A stretch of 21,535 nt of DNA, taken from positions 1 through 21,535 of the forward strand of contig JADFCT010000019.1 of NCBI GenBank assembly GCA_017161665.1, given 5' to 3'. Each line of letters begins with the position of its first letter. The first letter of the stretch is position 1. Under the pieces are notes generated by a model. It had not been told where the DNA came from, ran no database searches, and saw only the letters and a list, made by a program, of their open reading frames with translations. Below are positions 1 through 7,334 of this stretch, one piece after another. The DNA is from Candidatus Sumerlaeota bacterium (GTDB taxonomy: Bacteria > Sumerlaeota > Sumerlaeia > JADFCT01). Position numbers and translations under genes: made by a program.

Positions 1-230
1 GGGAACTGACGGCCCTCATGTTCCGGTCCCGTGCCGTAAGCATAGTAACCGCTATCGGTCTTGAGCACTTGCGGATCGGCCAGATAGCCGTCCCAGACCG
101 GGTTCGTGTACGACAGCGTCATGGGCTTTGGCGCCGCGGCGCTTGCGTCTCCCTGCGCTGTGACCGACAAGAGAATCAGGGCAACGGCGAACAGGAATGG
201 GTGGCGATGTTTCAGAATCATCCTTTTCAT
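1..230 (-). CDS. Secreted glycoside hydrolase family 43-like enzyme, N-terminal part only
   Basis: Only the first 76 codons are in the window; the gene runs off the left edge. The N-terminus is a signal peptide: basic MKRMILKHRH, a hydrophobic core FLFAVALILLSVTA, and an Ala-rich cleavage region near residues 28-33. Next comes YTNPVWDGYLADPQVLKTDS, the usual first blade of a GH43 five-bladed propeller, where the Asp of ADP (D52) would be the catalytic base. GH43 enzymes are mostly arabinofuranosidases and xylosidases acting on hemicellulose side chains. The gene follows the sugar permease by 63 bases on the same strand, so it is probably the last visible gene of the uptake operon. A second ATG at 221 has GAAAGGA at better spacing and may be the true start. 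Family call is fairly firm; substrate is unknown. Confidence 0.7.
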   Translation of the reverse strand, partial: MKRMILKHRHPFLFAVALILLSVTAQGDASAAAPKPMTLSYTNPVWDGYLADPQVLKTDSGYYAYGTGPEHEGRQF

Positions 231-293
231 CCTTTCATGAATCATTGATTAAAATTATGTCACGGGCAAGAGGCCCATGCTACAAGACACCGC

Positions 294-1325
294 TTATTTG
301 GCCTTGGCATGGCGCATCTGGTCAATGGCGACGGCCAGAATGATGATGCCACCGACCACGATGTTACGAACATAATCCGGGAAACCGGCCAGGGTGCAGC
401 CATTGCGCAGGGTGGCCATCATCAGGGCGCCGATGATGCTGCCCGTCACGCTGCCGGCGCCGCCGCTGAGTGAGCCGCCGCCGATGACAACGGCCGCGAT
501 GATGTCCAGTTCCAATCCCACGGCCGCCGTGGGATCGCCGATGGTCAGCGAGGAGTATTGCAGCACGCCCGCCACGCCGGCGAAGAAGCCGCCGATCGTA
601 TATATCATCACGCGTTGGAAATTGACCGCCACACCACACAAGCGCGCCGTCGCCTCGTTGGAGCCGATGGCGAATACATAGCGGCCAAAGACGGTATAGC
701 GCAACACCACGAACATCACGACCAGCAGGAAGAGCATGAGCCACACGGCCGGCGCCACGGAGTACCAATGGGGCGACGGCTCAATGTCCATGGTGGCCGC
801 GAGCCAGTTGGACGGCGTGTCCACCGTTGTGTTGTCAGCCATGGCCTTGGCGACGCCACGGACAATCTGCATCATGCCCAGCGTGACAATGAACGGCACA
901 AGGCGCAGACCGACGATCATCACCCCACTCAGCAACCCGCACAGCGCGCAGGCCAGAACCCCCCAAATCGCGGCCTTCCAGACGACAGAAGAAACAACCT
1001 GCCCATCGGCCATCAGATCGGGATTCGCGCCGGCTTCCTTCAGGATCACCGCCACGACCACGGTGCCCAACGCCACCAGCGATCCGGCGCTCAAGTCAAT
1101 GCCGCCACTGATGATAATGACCGTCATGCCCAGGGCGGCGATGGCGATAATGACCGTTTGCTGCAAGATGGTTTTGACCGTATAGGCATCCCAGAATCGA
1201 AGGGTTCCCGCTTGGCCGGTGGCGTCTTCGACGTGATAATAGAGGTAGTACGAGAAAAAACCGAAAACGAATGCCAACCCCAGCAGAGGCCCGAGGGCGT
1301 TGAGAATGCGTGCCGCTTGTTTCAT
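294..1325 (-). CDS. Sugar ABC transporter permease, RbsC family
   Basis: Inner-membrane channel subunit of a ribose/xylose/galactose-type ABC importer (BPD_transp_2 family), 343 residues, the usual family length. Hydrophobic segments cover most of the protein. Family hallmarks include the early TVIIISGGIDLSAGSLVALG segment, an internal VPFIVTLGMMQIVRG segment, FAIGSNEATARLCGV, and the late AAVVIGGGSLSGGAGSVTGS segment. A TTG lies 11 codons upstream at 1358, but ATG 1325 is preferred: AAGGAAGGA lies about 12 bases before it and family members begin with a short basic segment. It starts 52 bases after the ATPase stop, so the two are co-transcribed. An imperfect stem (about 265-310) holds the TAA in its loop. 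The sugar transported cannot be told from the sequence; the GH43 neighbour suggests a pentose. Confidence 0.92.
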   Translation of the reverse strand: MKQAARILNALGPLLGLAFVFGFFSYYLYYHVEDATGQAGTLRFWDAYTVKTILQQTVIIAIAALGMTVIIISGGIDLSAGSLVALGTVVVAVILKEAGANPDLMADGQVVSSVVWKAAIWGVLACALCGLLSGVMIVGLRLVPFIVTLGMMQIVRGVAKAMADNTTVDTPSNWLAATMDIEPSPHWYSVAPAVWLMLFLLVVMFVVLRYTVFGRYVFAIGSNEATARLCGVAVNFQRVMIYTIGGFFAGVAGVLQYSSLTIGDPTAAVGLELDIIAAVVIGGGSLSGGAGSVTGSIIGALMMATLRNGCTLAGFPDYVRNIVVGGIIILAVAIDQMRHAKAK

Positions 1326-1377
1326 GGAGACGTGCGTTCCTTCCTTGATAACCGTCAAGAGTCCAATCGTTTTATCG

Positions 1378-2877
1378 TCAGGCGCCGGAGGTGGCGATCG
1401 TCATGATGTCCTGTTCGGTCCAGTCGCCAATTTTCCGAAGGGGGCTCATGCGTCCGCGGTGCATCACGGCCAGCGTGTCACACACGCCAAGCAACTCGGG
1501 CAGATAGGAAGAAACGAACACGATGCCCTTGCCCTCGGCGGCGAGTCGGCTGACAAGTCGATAGATTTCGACCTTGCTGCCCACGTCGATGCCCCGTGTC
1601 GGCTCGTCCAGAAGGATGACATCGTCGCCCTGTTCCAGAATGCGCCCCATGGCGACTTTTTGCTGATTGCCGCCGGACAGATCGGCGACGGGTTGATCCG
1701 GACCGGCGCACCGGATATTCATCTCACGAATCCAGTTTTCAACGGCCGCGTATTCGCGGCGCAAATTCAAAAGACCCGTTCGGGGCCATGCGAAGCGGCG
1801 CAGAGACGACAGCGTGGTGTTGGCGCGGATGCTCATATTCACGGCCAACCCTTCTTCCTTGCGATCTTCGCTCAGAAAGTCGATGCCCAGGCGCAACGCC
1901 CGGCCGGGGGTGAGCGTATTCATTTCACACGTGGGACGGGCGGCGATGGTCAGGCGTCCCTTTTTCGCCCGTTCCAGGCCAAAGATGCGGCGGATCACTT
2001 CCGATCGGCCCGCCCCGACGAGACCGGCAATCCCCAGTATCTCGCCTCGGTGGAGTTCAAAGGTCACGTCGCGGGGAATGGGCGAATCGTCCATGCCCTC
2101 GACGCGCATCAGGACGTCGCCGATGGCATGGTCTGTTTTCGGGAACATATCCGTCAGCGCCCGACCGACCATCCTTTCGATGATTTCAGGAATCGTCGTG
2201 TCCGCCATGCGGCCCGTTCCCACCGTCTCGCCGTCCCGCAGCACCGTATAGGTGTCGGCGATTTCCAAGACTTCTTCCAGAAAGTGACTGATATAAATCA
2301 CGGCGATGCCGTTATCGCGCAGTCGTTTGATCGTTCGGAAGAGGGCCTGCGTGTCCGCGGCCGTCAACGAGCTGGTCGGCTCGTCCATGATGATGACGCG
2401 GGCATTGCAGATCAGGGCGCGGGCGATTTCGACGACTTGCTGGAGGGCGATGGGCAGCGTGCGCACCGTCTGGCGCAGGGGCAGGTCTGGGTGTTCGAGC
2501 AAGGTCAGAGCCTCGGCAATCCGACTCTTTTCCGATCGGATGAATCCCAGACGGGAGCGCTCCATGCCCAGTGTCAGATTTTCCTCGACCGTCAGATCCG
2601 GGGCCAGGTTCAGTTCCTGATAGATCATGGCCACGCCCAGACGGCGTCCGTTGGCGGGCGAGCCGATCGTGATGGGTTTGCCATCCAGACGAATCTCACC
2701 GGCGTCGGCCGTGTAGGCGCCGCTGAGCGTTTTCATGAGCGTGCTTTTGCCGGCGCCGTTTTCGCCGATCAGGGCGTGGACTTCGCCGGGAAGAACCGTC
2801 AGGTTGACGTTATGCAAAGCCCGCGTGCCGCCGAAGGTTTTGCAGATCCCGTTTAATTGCAAGAGCGGTTCTGTCAT
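1378..2877 (-). CDS. Sugar ABC transporter ATP-binding protein, RbsA/MglA/XylG type
   Basis: Duplicated ATPase of 499 residues that drives a carbohydrate importer of the CUT2 class. Domain 1 has Walker A GENGAGKS (38-45), a Q-loop near 87 and Walker B VIIMDEP (161-167). Its signature is LPIALQQ (140-146), not the more usual LS-G-Q form. Domain 2 has the degenerate Walker A GLVGAGRS (285-292), typical of this family, an intact LSGGNQQ (400-406) and Walker B VILLDEP (420-426). The length and the two-domain plan match RbsA/MglA. The ATG at 2877 has only a weak GGAT ribosome site. Upstream lies the REP transposase block, which separates it from the binding-protein gene, so it may be transcribed by read-through or have its own promoter. 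Confidence 0.95.
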   Translation of the reverse strand: MTEPLLQLNGICKTFGGTRALHNVNLTVLPGEVHALIGENGAGKSTLMKTLSGAYTADAGEIRLDGKPITIGSPANGRRLGVAMIYQELNLAPDLTVEENLTLGMERSRLGFIRSEKSRIAEALTLLEHPDLPLRQTVRTLPIALQQVVEIARALICNARVIIMDEPTSSLTAADTQALFRTIKRLRDNGIAVIYISHFLEEVLEIADTYTVLRDGETVGTGRMADTTIPEIIERMVGRALTDMFPKTDHAIGDVLMRVEGMDDSPIPRDVTFELHRGEILGIAGLVGAGRSEVIRRIFGLERAKKGRLTIAARPTCEMNTLTPGRALRLGIDFLSEDRKEEGLAVNMSIRANTTLSSLRRFAWPRTGLLNLRREYAAVENWIREMNIRCAGPDQPVADLSGGNQQKVAMGRILEQGDDVILLDEPTRGIDVGSKVEIYRLVSRLAAEGKGIVFVSSYLPELLGVCDTLAVMHRGRMSPLRKIGDWTEQDIMTIATSGA

Positions 2878-2965
2878 GGTTTTATCCGGGCCTACCAGAA
2901 AACTGAAATCATTAAAAGAAAGATAGTGGACTTTGTCCAGAACCCAGGAAACGTGCTAATCCATC

Positions 2966-3031
2966 AGCCCCGATAGGGGCGACACATAACAGCCCAGGGT
3001 GCAGCGACCGGCAGGGAGCGGAGCCCTGGGT
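2966..3031 (+). repeat. 66-bp REP-like palindromic repeat, left outer copy
   Basis: The unit begins AGCCCCGATAGGGGC (GCCCC/GGGGC stem), continues GACACATAAC, and ends in a second stem CCCAGGG...CCCTGGG. An inverted copy of the same 66-bp length lies at 3606-3671 (about 4 mismatches) and a third copy at 15198-15263. It is the outer boundary of the transposase frame. Confidence 0.9.
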
Positions 3032-3050
3032 TGGCGTTTCCCCCGATTTC

Positions 3051-3071
3051 GAGCCCTGTAAGGGCGACACA
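3051..3071 (+). repeat. 21-bp inner repeat of the transposase frame, left copy
   Basis: A short variant of the first half of the 66-bp unit: GAGCCCTGTAAGGGC followed by GACACA. It forms a GCCCT/AGGGC stem. The exact inverted copy is at 3568-3588, so the transposase gene is bracketed symmetrically by both inner and outer repeats. Confidence 0.9.
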
Positions 3072-3100
3072 TCAAAGCGAATCCCCCCAGCCCATCATGG

Positions 3101-3550
3101 TCAATCCCACAAAAAATGTTCATCGTACTGAACGTCATAGCGCTTTAAAAAGGCCATGATTTCCTCTTTGTAATCCCCGCCCTGATGATGTTCCCGTTGT
3201 CTTTCGATGTATCGCACAATTTGATCCCGTTGCGAATGGCCAAGGGAAAACGCCGCATAACCGGCCTGCCACGCGAAATCGTGGCAGCCCTTATCTTTCT
3301 TCATCCACGTCGAAGACGACGATTTAACTTTTTCGATCAAATGCGCGATTGTAATCGTTCGTCCCAGATTGCAGGCAATATGAATATGATTGATCGTGCC
3401 ACCGACCCGAAACGCGTCGCATCCATTCCTTCGACAAACAGAGGCGATGTATGCGTATAAGTCCGTTTCAACTTCCAAAGGGATCATATCCAGTCGGTTC
3501 TTCGTGCTGAATATCAGATGCAGAAGCACTTGAGACAGCGACTGGGGCAT
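3101..3550 (-). CDS. REP-associated IS200-like tyrosine transposase (RAYT / Y1_Tnp)
   Basis: Single-strand DNA transposase of the HUH superfamily, 149 residues. The metal-binding HUH motif is N-H-I-H-I (H55, H57) after GGTI. The catalytic tyrosine is Y114 in RYIERQREHH, with the conserved Gln (Q118) four residues later. The lead-in WQAGYAAFSLGHS (94-106) is typical of REP-type rather than insertion-sequence-type members. The ATG at 3550 has a strong GGAGG about seven bases upstream. The flanks carry nested inverted repeats with stable hairpins, the expected substrate of RAYT proteins. It lies inside a sugar ABC operon, between the binding-protein and ATPase genes. All catalytic residues are present and the frame is open, so it may be active. 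The family is firm; activity is inference. Confidence 0.9.
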   Translation of the reverse strand: MPQSLSQVLLHLIFSTKNRLDMIPLEVETDLYAYIASVCRRNGCDAFRVGGTINHIHIACNLGRTITIAHLIEKVKSSSSTWMKKDKGCHDFAWQAGYAAFSLGHSQRDQIVRYIERQREHHQGGDYKEEIMAFLKRYDVQYDEHFLWD

Positions 3551-3567
3551 GATGCCCTCCTGGGGGT

Positions 3568-3588
3568 TGTGTCGCCCTTACAGGGCTC
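3568..3588 (-). repeat. 21-bp inner repeat of the transposase frame, right copy
   Basis: Exact inverted copy of 3051-3071. It ends about 18 bases upstream of the transposase start codon, so its hairpin lies in or just before the transposase mRNA leader, where it could influence translation. Confidence 0.9.
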
Positions 3589-3605
3589 CCATTGTATGTT
3601 GTCTG

Positions 3606-3671
3606 ACCCAGGGCTCCGCTCCCTATCGGTCGCTCCACCCTGGGCTATTATGTGTCGCCCCTATCGGGGCT
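3606..3671 (-). repeat. 66-bp REP-like palindromic repeat, right outer copy
   Basis: Inverted copy of 2966-3031. It reads ACCCAGGGCTCC at its left end and GCCCCTATCGGGGCT at its right end on the plus strand. It differs from the distant copy at 15198-15263 at only about two positions, fewer than from its own partner. Confidence 0.9.
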
Positions 3672-3911
3672 GAAGCGAATGGGCTCTCTTCAGACAACCT
3701 TCAAAGGCTTATAGATATTCAGAACAAACCAGATCATGTCTATTCTGTGTCCCCCAAAGAATTCCCTGCGAACACAGATTTCCTGTTTTGAGGCGCATCG
3801 CGCAATTCTCTTTTCAATGTTCATCGCGAAAAATGCAAATCGGGATTTGTTTTTTAGCAAGCCTAAATACCCAAAAGGCCCTGTCTCTTATCTTATCGGT
3901 TTCCGTGGTTC
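3672..3911. other. Non-coding spacer between the REP frame and the binding-protein gene
   Basis: No convincing gene. It is more AT-rich than its surroundings. It holds a CTGTGT...ACACAG inverted pair (about 3744-3778) and a 31-bp motif at 3838-3868 that recurs at 15014-15046. Together with 2878-3100 it separates the first operon gene from the second by about one kilobase. Confidence 0.6.
3838..3868 (+). repeat. Dispersed AT-rich repeat, copy A
   Basis: The motif AATCGGGATTTGTTTTTT, then AAGCCTAAAT, is shared with 15014-15046, apart from a few substitutions and a 2-base length difference. Both copies lie within about 170 bases of a 66-bp REP unit. A further AAGGCCCTG follows both copies at different distances. 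Confidence 0.65.
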
Positions 3912-4931
3912 CTATTTGCCTTCCGTCTGCTGTGGGGCCACGAGTTCCTGGATTTCCGGCGTGTCCAGATTCTCCGGCGTAATCATGGCCAGGCGCGTGG
4001 GGATGCGTTTCTCAACGGTCTGGCCCGCCAGAACGGCGACGGCCGTCTTGACGCTGGTATAGCCCATGTTGAACGGATCCTGCGAAACCAGGCCGTGAAT
4101 GGTTCCGTCGCGCATCCCCTTGATGAGCGAGTCGCTGGCGTCGAAGCCCACAAATTGAATCTTGCCGGCCAGGCCACTCATTTCCAACGCCCGCATCATG
4201 CCAAAGGTGGACGACTCATTGGGGGTGAAGATGCCCTGGATCTGGTCGCCATACTTGGTCAACAGGTTTTGCGCGGTGTCCTGGGCCTTGGCCTTGGTGG
4301 CCCCGCCATACTGATCAATCGAAACCAGTTCGATGTCGGGATACTTGGCGCGAATTTCTTCGAGGAATCCTTCCTCGCGATTGTCCGTGCTGGCCGAACC
4401 GACCTCATAGCGCATCATGATGGCCTTGCCTTTGCCCCCCATGATCTCGCCCAGGCGCCGGGCGCCAAACCGGCCGCCTTCTTTATTATCAGTGGCCACA
4501 AAACTTTCATACACATCCGTGTTGATGGACGAATCGAAAATCACGACCGGAATCTTGCGTTTGACAGCCGTTTCCACGGGATTGACCAGCGCCCGATTGT
4601 CCAACGGCGCAAGGACGATGGCGTCCACGCCACGACCGATAAAACTCTGGACCAGCTGGATCTGCTGGTTGCGGTCGTTTTCGGTCTCCGGCGCCATCCA
4701 GATAATCTGACAACCGGTTTCTTTCTCGGCCTTCTGAGCGCCCGCATGAACGGAACGCCAGAAGGGGTGGGTCGCTCCCTTGGGGATGACGGCGATGGAA
4801 TATTTCCCGCCGGATTGAACCGTGTCCGTGGTGGCGCCAGCGCCGGAGGACGTGACGGGAGCGGATTGATCACACCCCAGGGTCAGCAATGCGACAAACA
4901 GGGTCAGCCCGAAAAGGCGAATCGGATGCAT
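3912..4931 (-). CDS. Periplasmic sugar-binding lipoprotein, RbsB family
   Basis: Extracytoplasmic receptor of 339 residues for a CUT2 sugar importer (Peripla_BP_4). The N-terminus MHPIRLFGLTLFVALLTLGC is a lipoprotein signal with the lipid-attachment Cys at position 20, followed by a Ser/Gly/Thr-rich linker to about 42. The first lobe starts at YSIAVIPKGATHPFWRSVHA, and GRGVDAIVLAPLDNRALVNP is the family's beta3-alpha3 region. The second lobe includes GIFTPNESSTFGMMRALEMSG, VGFDASDSLIKGMRDG and SQDPFNMGYTSVKTA, all typical of RbsB. It is the first gene of the operon: a good promoter lies at 4993-5022 and the ATPase and permease follow beyond the transposon. The ligand is not identifiable. Confidence 0.93.
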   Translation of the reverse strand: MHPIRLFGLTLFVALLTLGCDQSAPVTSSGAGATTDTVQSGGKYSIAVIPKGATHPFWRSVHAGAQKAEKETGCQIIWMAPETENDRNQQIQLVQSFIGRGVDAIVLAPLDNRALVNPVETAVKRKIPVVIFDSSINTDVYESFVATDNKEGGRFGARRLGEIMGGKGKAIMMRYEVGSASTDNREEGFLEEIRAKYPDIELVSIDQYGGATKAKAQDTAQNLLTKYGDQIQGIFTPNESSTFGMMRALEMSGLAGKIQFVGFDASDSLIKGMRDGTIHGLVSQDPFNMGYTSVKTAVAVLAGQTVEKRIPTRLAMITPENLDTPEIQELVAPQQTEGK

Positions 4932-4992
4932 GATGGACTCCTTGTGGATAACGCGGACGATGCCGCGAAGGTGATTTGAAAGACGTCTCCGG

Positions 4993-5022
4993 AGTATATC
5001 GGCGCAATTGCGTACATTTCAA
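4993..5022 (-). promoter_or_regulatory. Sigma-70-type promoter of the sugar ABC operon
   Basis: On the minus strand, TTGAAA (5017-5022) and TATACT (4993-4998) are separated by 18 bases, close to consensus. Transcription would begin near 4986, leaving a leader of about 55 bases before the binding-protein ATG at 4931. Confidence 0.6.
5003..5012. promoter_or_regulatory. Candidate operator inside the promoter spacer
   Basis: CGCAATTGCG is a perfect 10-bp palindrome lying wholly between the -35 and -10 boxes. A dimeric repressor bound there would block RNA polymerase, as expected for a sugar-inducible operon. No regulator gene is present in the window, so the binding protein is unknown. Confidence 0.35.
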
Positions 5023-5044
5023 GGCCTATCAGTCCGGTATACGC

Positions 5045-5074
5045 CCGAAAGCCCTCGTCACTTCCGGCTTTCGG
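5045..5074 (-). terminator. Hairpin at the end of the RecD2 gene, stop codon in loop
   Basis: Perfect 9-bp stem CCGAAAGCC/GGCTTTCGG with a 12-base loop that contains the TGA stop (5058-5060). The coding sequence forms one arm. No U-tract follows, so it is not a classic intrinsic terminator. Confidence 0.6.
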
Positions 5075-7334
5075 CTTCCACGAGCAGGTGCTTGAGCCCC
5101 GTCCAGCGACGGGTCATTTGATCGTTGCGAACGGCCGTGGCCAGGGCCTTTTTGGTCCCCACCAGACAGACCAGTTCCCGCGCCCGGGTCAGGGCGGTGT
5201 AGAGCAGATTGCGCTGTAACATGATGAAGTGCTGTGTGTGAATAGGCATGACCACGGCCCGGTATTCGCTCCCCTGGGATTTATGCACCGAGATGGCATA
5301 GGACAAAACCAGCTGGTCCAGATCGTCATAGTCATACTCAACCACCCGATCATCGAAGCGAACGGTGATCTCGTGGTCTTCGGGGTCGAGGGTCAGAATG
5401 ATGCCGATGTCGCCGTTGTAAACGTCTTTGTCATAGTTGTTCCGAATCTGCATGACCTTGTCGCCCACGCGAAAGACCTGATGGCCCCGTGTGATTTCCT
5501 TCGTATGCGTGTTCAGCAGGGACTGGAGTTCCTGATTCAGATTTTCCGTGCCGAGAACTCCCCGCCGCATGGGCGTGATGACCTGGATATCCTGAAGCGG
5601 ACGGAAGCCGAACTTGAAGGGGATGCGGTCCTGAACCAACGACTTGATGACCCGGATGACTTCTTCGGGCTCTTCCTTTTGGGTAAAGAAAAAATCGGGC
5701 GTGGGTTTGTCTCGGGGTGTGGGCAGATAGGGAAATTCACCCACATTGATGCGGTGGGCGTTGCGAACAATCAGACTTTTTTGGGCCTGACGGAAAACCT
5801 CGGTCAAGCGCGTGACAGGAATGGCGCGCGAGTCGATCAGATCGGACAAGACCGCGCCGGGGCCGACAGACGGGAGTTGATCCACATCGCCCACGAGAAT
5901 CAGACTGGTTTCGTTGGCCAGCGCGTCCAGAACGCGGGCTGCCAGAACGGTGTCGAGCATGGAGGCTTCGTCAATGACCAGCACACTGGTCTTGAGAGGA
6001 TTCTCCCGGTTATATTCAAACCCTCCCCCCTGCGGCTGCCATTTCAACATGCGATGGATCGTGGTCGCCCGCCGACGGGTGGTCTCAGCCATGCGTTTGG
6101 CGGCGCGACCGGTGGGCGAGGCCAGCGTGTAATGCACGCGGTACTGATCCAGAATGAACAACAGGGCGCGCAGAATGGTGGTCTTCCCCGTGCCGGGGCC
6201 GCCGGTGATGATGACCACGCCCCCCTGGAGCGCCTGGGCCACGGCCGCCTTTTGTTGCTCCGCGAGACGAAAACGAAAATGCTCTTCAAACTGCGTAATC
6301 CCCAGGACGGCGTCGATCGTGGGGATATGCTTGGGCGTGTGCAGAAGTTCATGCATCTTCTCGGCCACGAATCCCTCAAAATGATGGAGGTCGGCCTTGT
6401 AGTAACAGGTGTCGGGGCGCCCGTGAAACTGGGCGGCGATAATCGGCTTGGGGGACGGTTGGGCGGTGATGGTGTCCAGCTCTTTTTCGATGACCGCGTC
6501 GGGGACCGTCAGGGCTTTTTGCGCAGTGGCGATCAGATAAGGGCGCGGGGCGCAGACATGGCCGTCGCCGGCCAGTTGACTCAGCGCATGGAGCAGCCCG
6601 GCTTGAATCCGAAAGGGCGACTCGGGTTCGATGCCTTGAGACCGACCGATGGCGTCGGCCTTGGCAAAGCCAACCCGAAACATGTCGTCAGCCAGCTGAT
6701 AGGGATTCTTTCGAATGATCTCAACGGCCCGATCGCCATAGGCCCGGACGATCCGATTGGCGAAATGGGTCGTCACGCCCAGCCCCATGAGAAAGACCAT
6801 GACGTCTCGACCCGCTTTGTTCTCCTGCCAGCCCTTGGCGATCATTTCCGCCGTTTTGGGGCCAACCTTGGGAACCTCGGTCAGGCGATCGGGCGCCTCG
6901 TCCAGTATATCCAGGGCCCCAAGCCCAAAGTGCTCCACAATCCGTTTGGCCGTGGTGGGACCGATGCCTTTGATCATGCCCGAGCCGAGATAATTCGCGA
7001 TACCGTCGAGGGTGGACGGGACGATGGGCAGATAACTGCTGACCTGGAATTGAAGGCCGAATTTGACATGTTCATTCCACGAGCCCGTGATTTCCAGCGG
7101 TTCGCCGGGCGACAGAGCAGCCAGCGACCCCGTGATGGTGATCGACTCCGTTTCGCCGTCCGCAAGAAAACGCGCCACACCATACCCCGTCTCGTCGTTT
7201 TGAAAGACAAAGCGCTGGATCGTGCCGCGCAGAGTGTCGCTATCGCTCTTGGGGGATTGATGGGTGAGCAGGTCGGTCACGGTCAAGGGCAATCCCGTCG
7301 GAATGGTCAGGACATTATTCTTCTTTGACGCCAC
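5058..7334 (-). CDS. recD2: RecD2-type ATP-dependent 5'-3' DNA helicase
   Basis: Superfamily 1B helicase of 758 residues, the usual size for RecD2 (RecD-like proteins outside RecBCD). The N-terminal region (about 34-105) is the OB-like segment. Helix-hairpin-helix motifs follow at GSGMIKGIGPTTAKRI (117-132) and EVPKVGPKTAEMI. The motor begins near 350: Walker A GGPGTGKTT (378-386), motif II DEAS (455-458), motif III GDVDQLPSVGPG (482-493), SH3-like insert about 612-670, motif V VHKSQGSE (683-690) and motif VI ALTRARE. No recB or recC is present, which agrees with RecD2. The start is uncertain: GTG 7334 overlaps the upstream gene by 20 bases and lacks a clear ribosome site; TTG codons at 15 and 17 are alternatives. 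The overlap implies co-transcription with the GH57-like gene. Confidence 0.93.
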   Translation of the reverse strand: MASKKNNVLTIPTGLPLTVTDLLTHQSPKSDSDTLRGTIQRFVFQNDETGYGVARFLADGETESITITGSLAALSPGEPLEITGSWNEHVKFGLQFQVSSYLPIVPSTLDGIANYLGSGMIKGIGPTTAKRIVEHFGLGALDILDEAPDRLTEVPKVGPKTAEMIAKGWQENKAGRDVMVFLMGLGVTTHFANRIVRAYGDRAVEIIRKNPYQLADDMFRVGFAKADAIGRSQGIEPESPFRIQAGLLHALSQLAGDGHVCAPRPYLIATAQKALTVPDAVIEKELDTITAQPSPKPIIAAQFHGRPDTCYYKADLHHFEGFVAEKMHELLHTPKHIPTIDAVLGITQFEEHFRFRLAEQQKAAVAQALQGGVVIITGGPGTGKTTILRALLFILDQYRVHYTLASPTGRAAKRMAETTRRRATTIHRMLKWQPQGGGFEYNRENPLKTSVLVIDEASMLDTVLAARVLDALANETSLILVGDVDQLPSVGPGAVLSDLIDSRAIPVTRLTEVFRQAQKSLIVRNAHRINVGEFPYLPTPRDKPTPDFFFTQKEEPEEVIRVIKSLVQDRIPFKFGFRPLQDIQVITPMRRGVLGTENLNQELQSLLNTHTKEITRGHQVFRVGDKVMQIRNNYDKDVYNGDIGIILTLDPEDHEITVRFDDRVVEYDYDDLDQLVLSYAISVHKSQGSEYRAVVMPIHTQHFIMLQRNLLYTALTRARELVCLVGTKKALATAVRNDQMTRRWTGLKHLLVEAESRK

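Noticed and set aside
1300..2856. Open frame of about 518 codons opposite the ABC ATPase
   Set aside because: Antisense shadow; no ribosome site and no recognisable motif, while the opposite strand has complete ABC motifs.
2956..3138. Small frames translating as CRPYRA-like peptides across REP units
   Set aside because: They arise from the palindromic repeat itself and recur with each copy; such frames are a frequent mis-annotation.
5229..7328. Open frame of about 700 codons on the plus strand, opposite recD2
   Set aside because: It is the antisense shadow of a helicase gene with all motifs intact. High GC and biased codon use leave long antisense frames; the product is His/Asp/Gln/Gly-rich without any domain.
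7315..7334. Frameshift between the GH57-like gene and recD2
   Set aside because: Both frames give complete family-like ends; the 20-base overlap is ordinary operon overlap.
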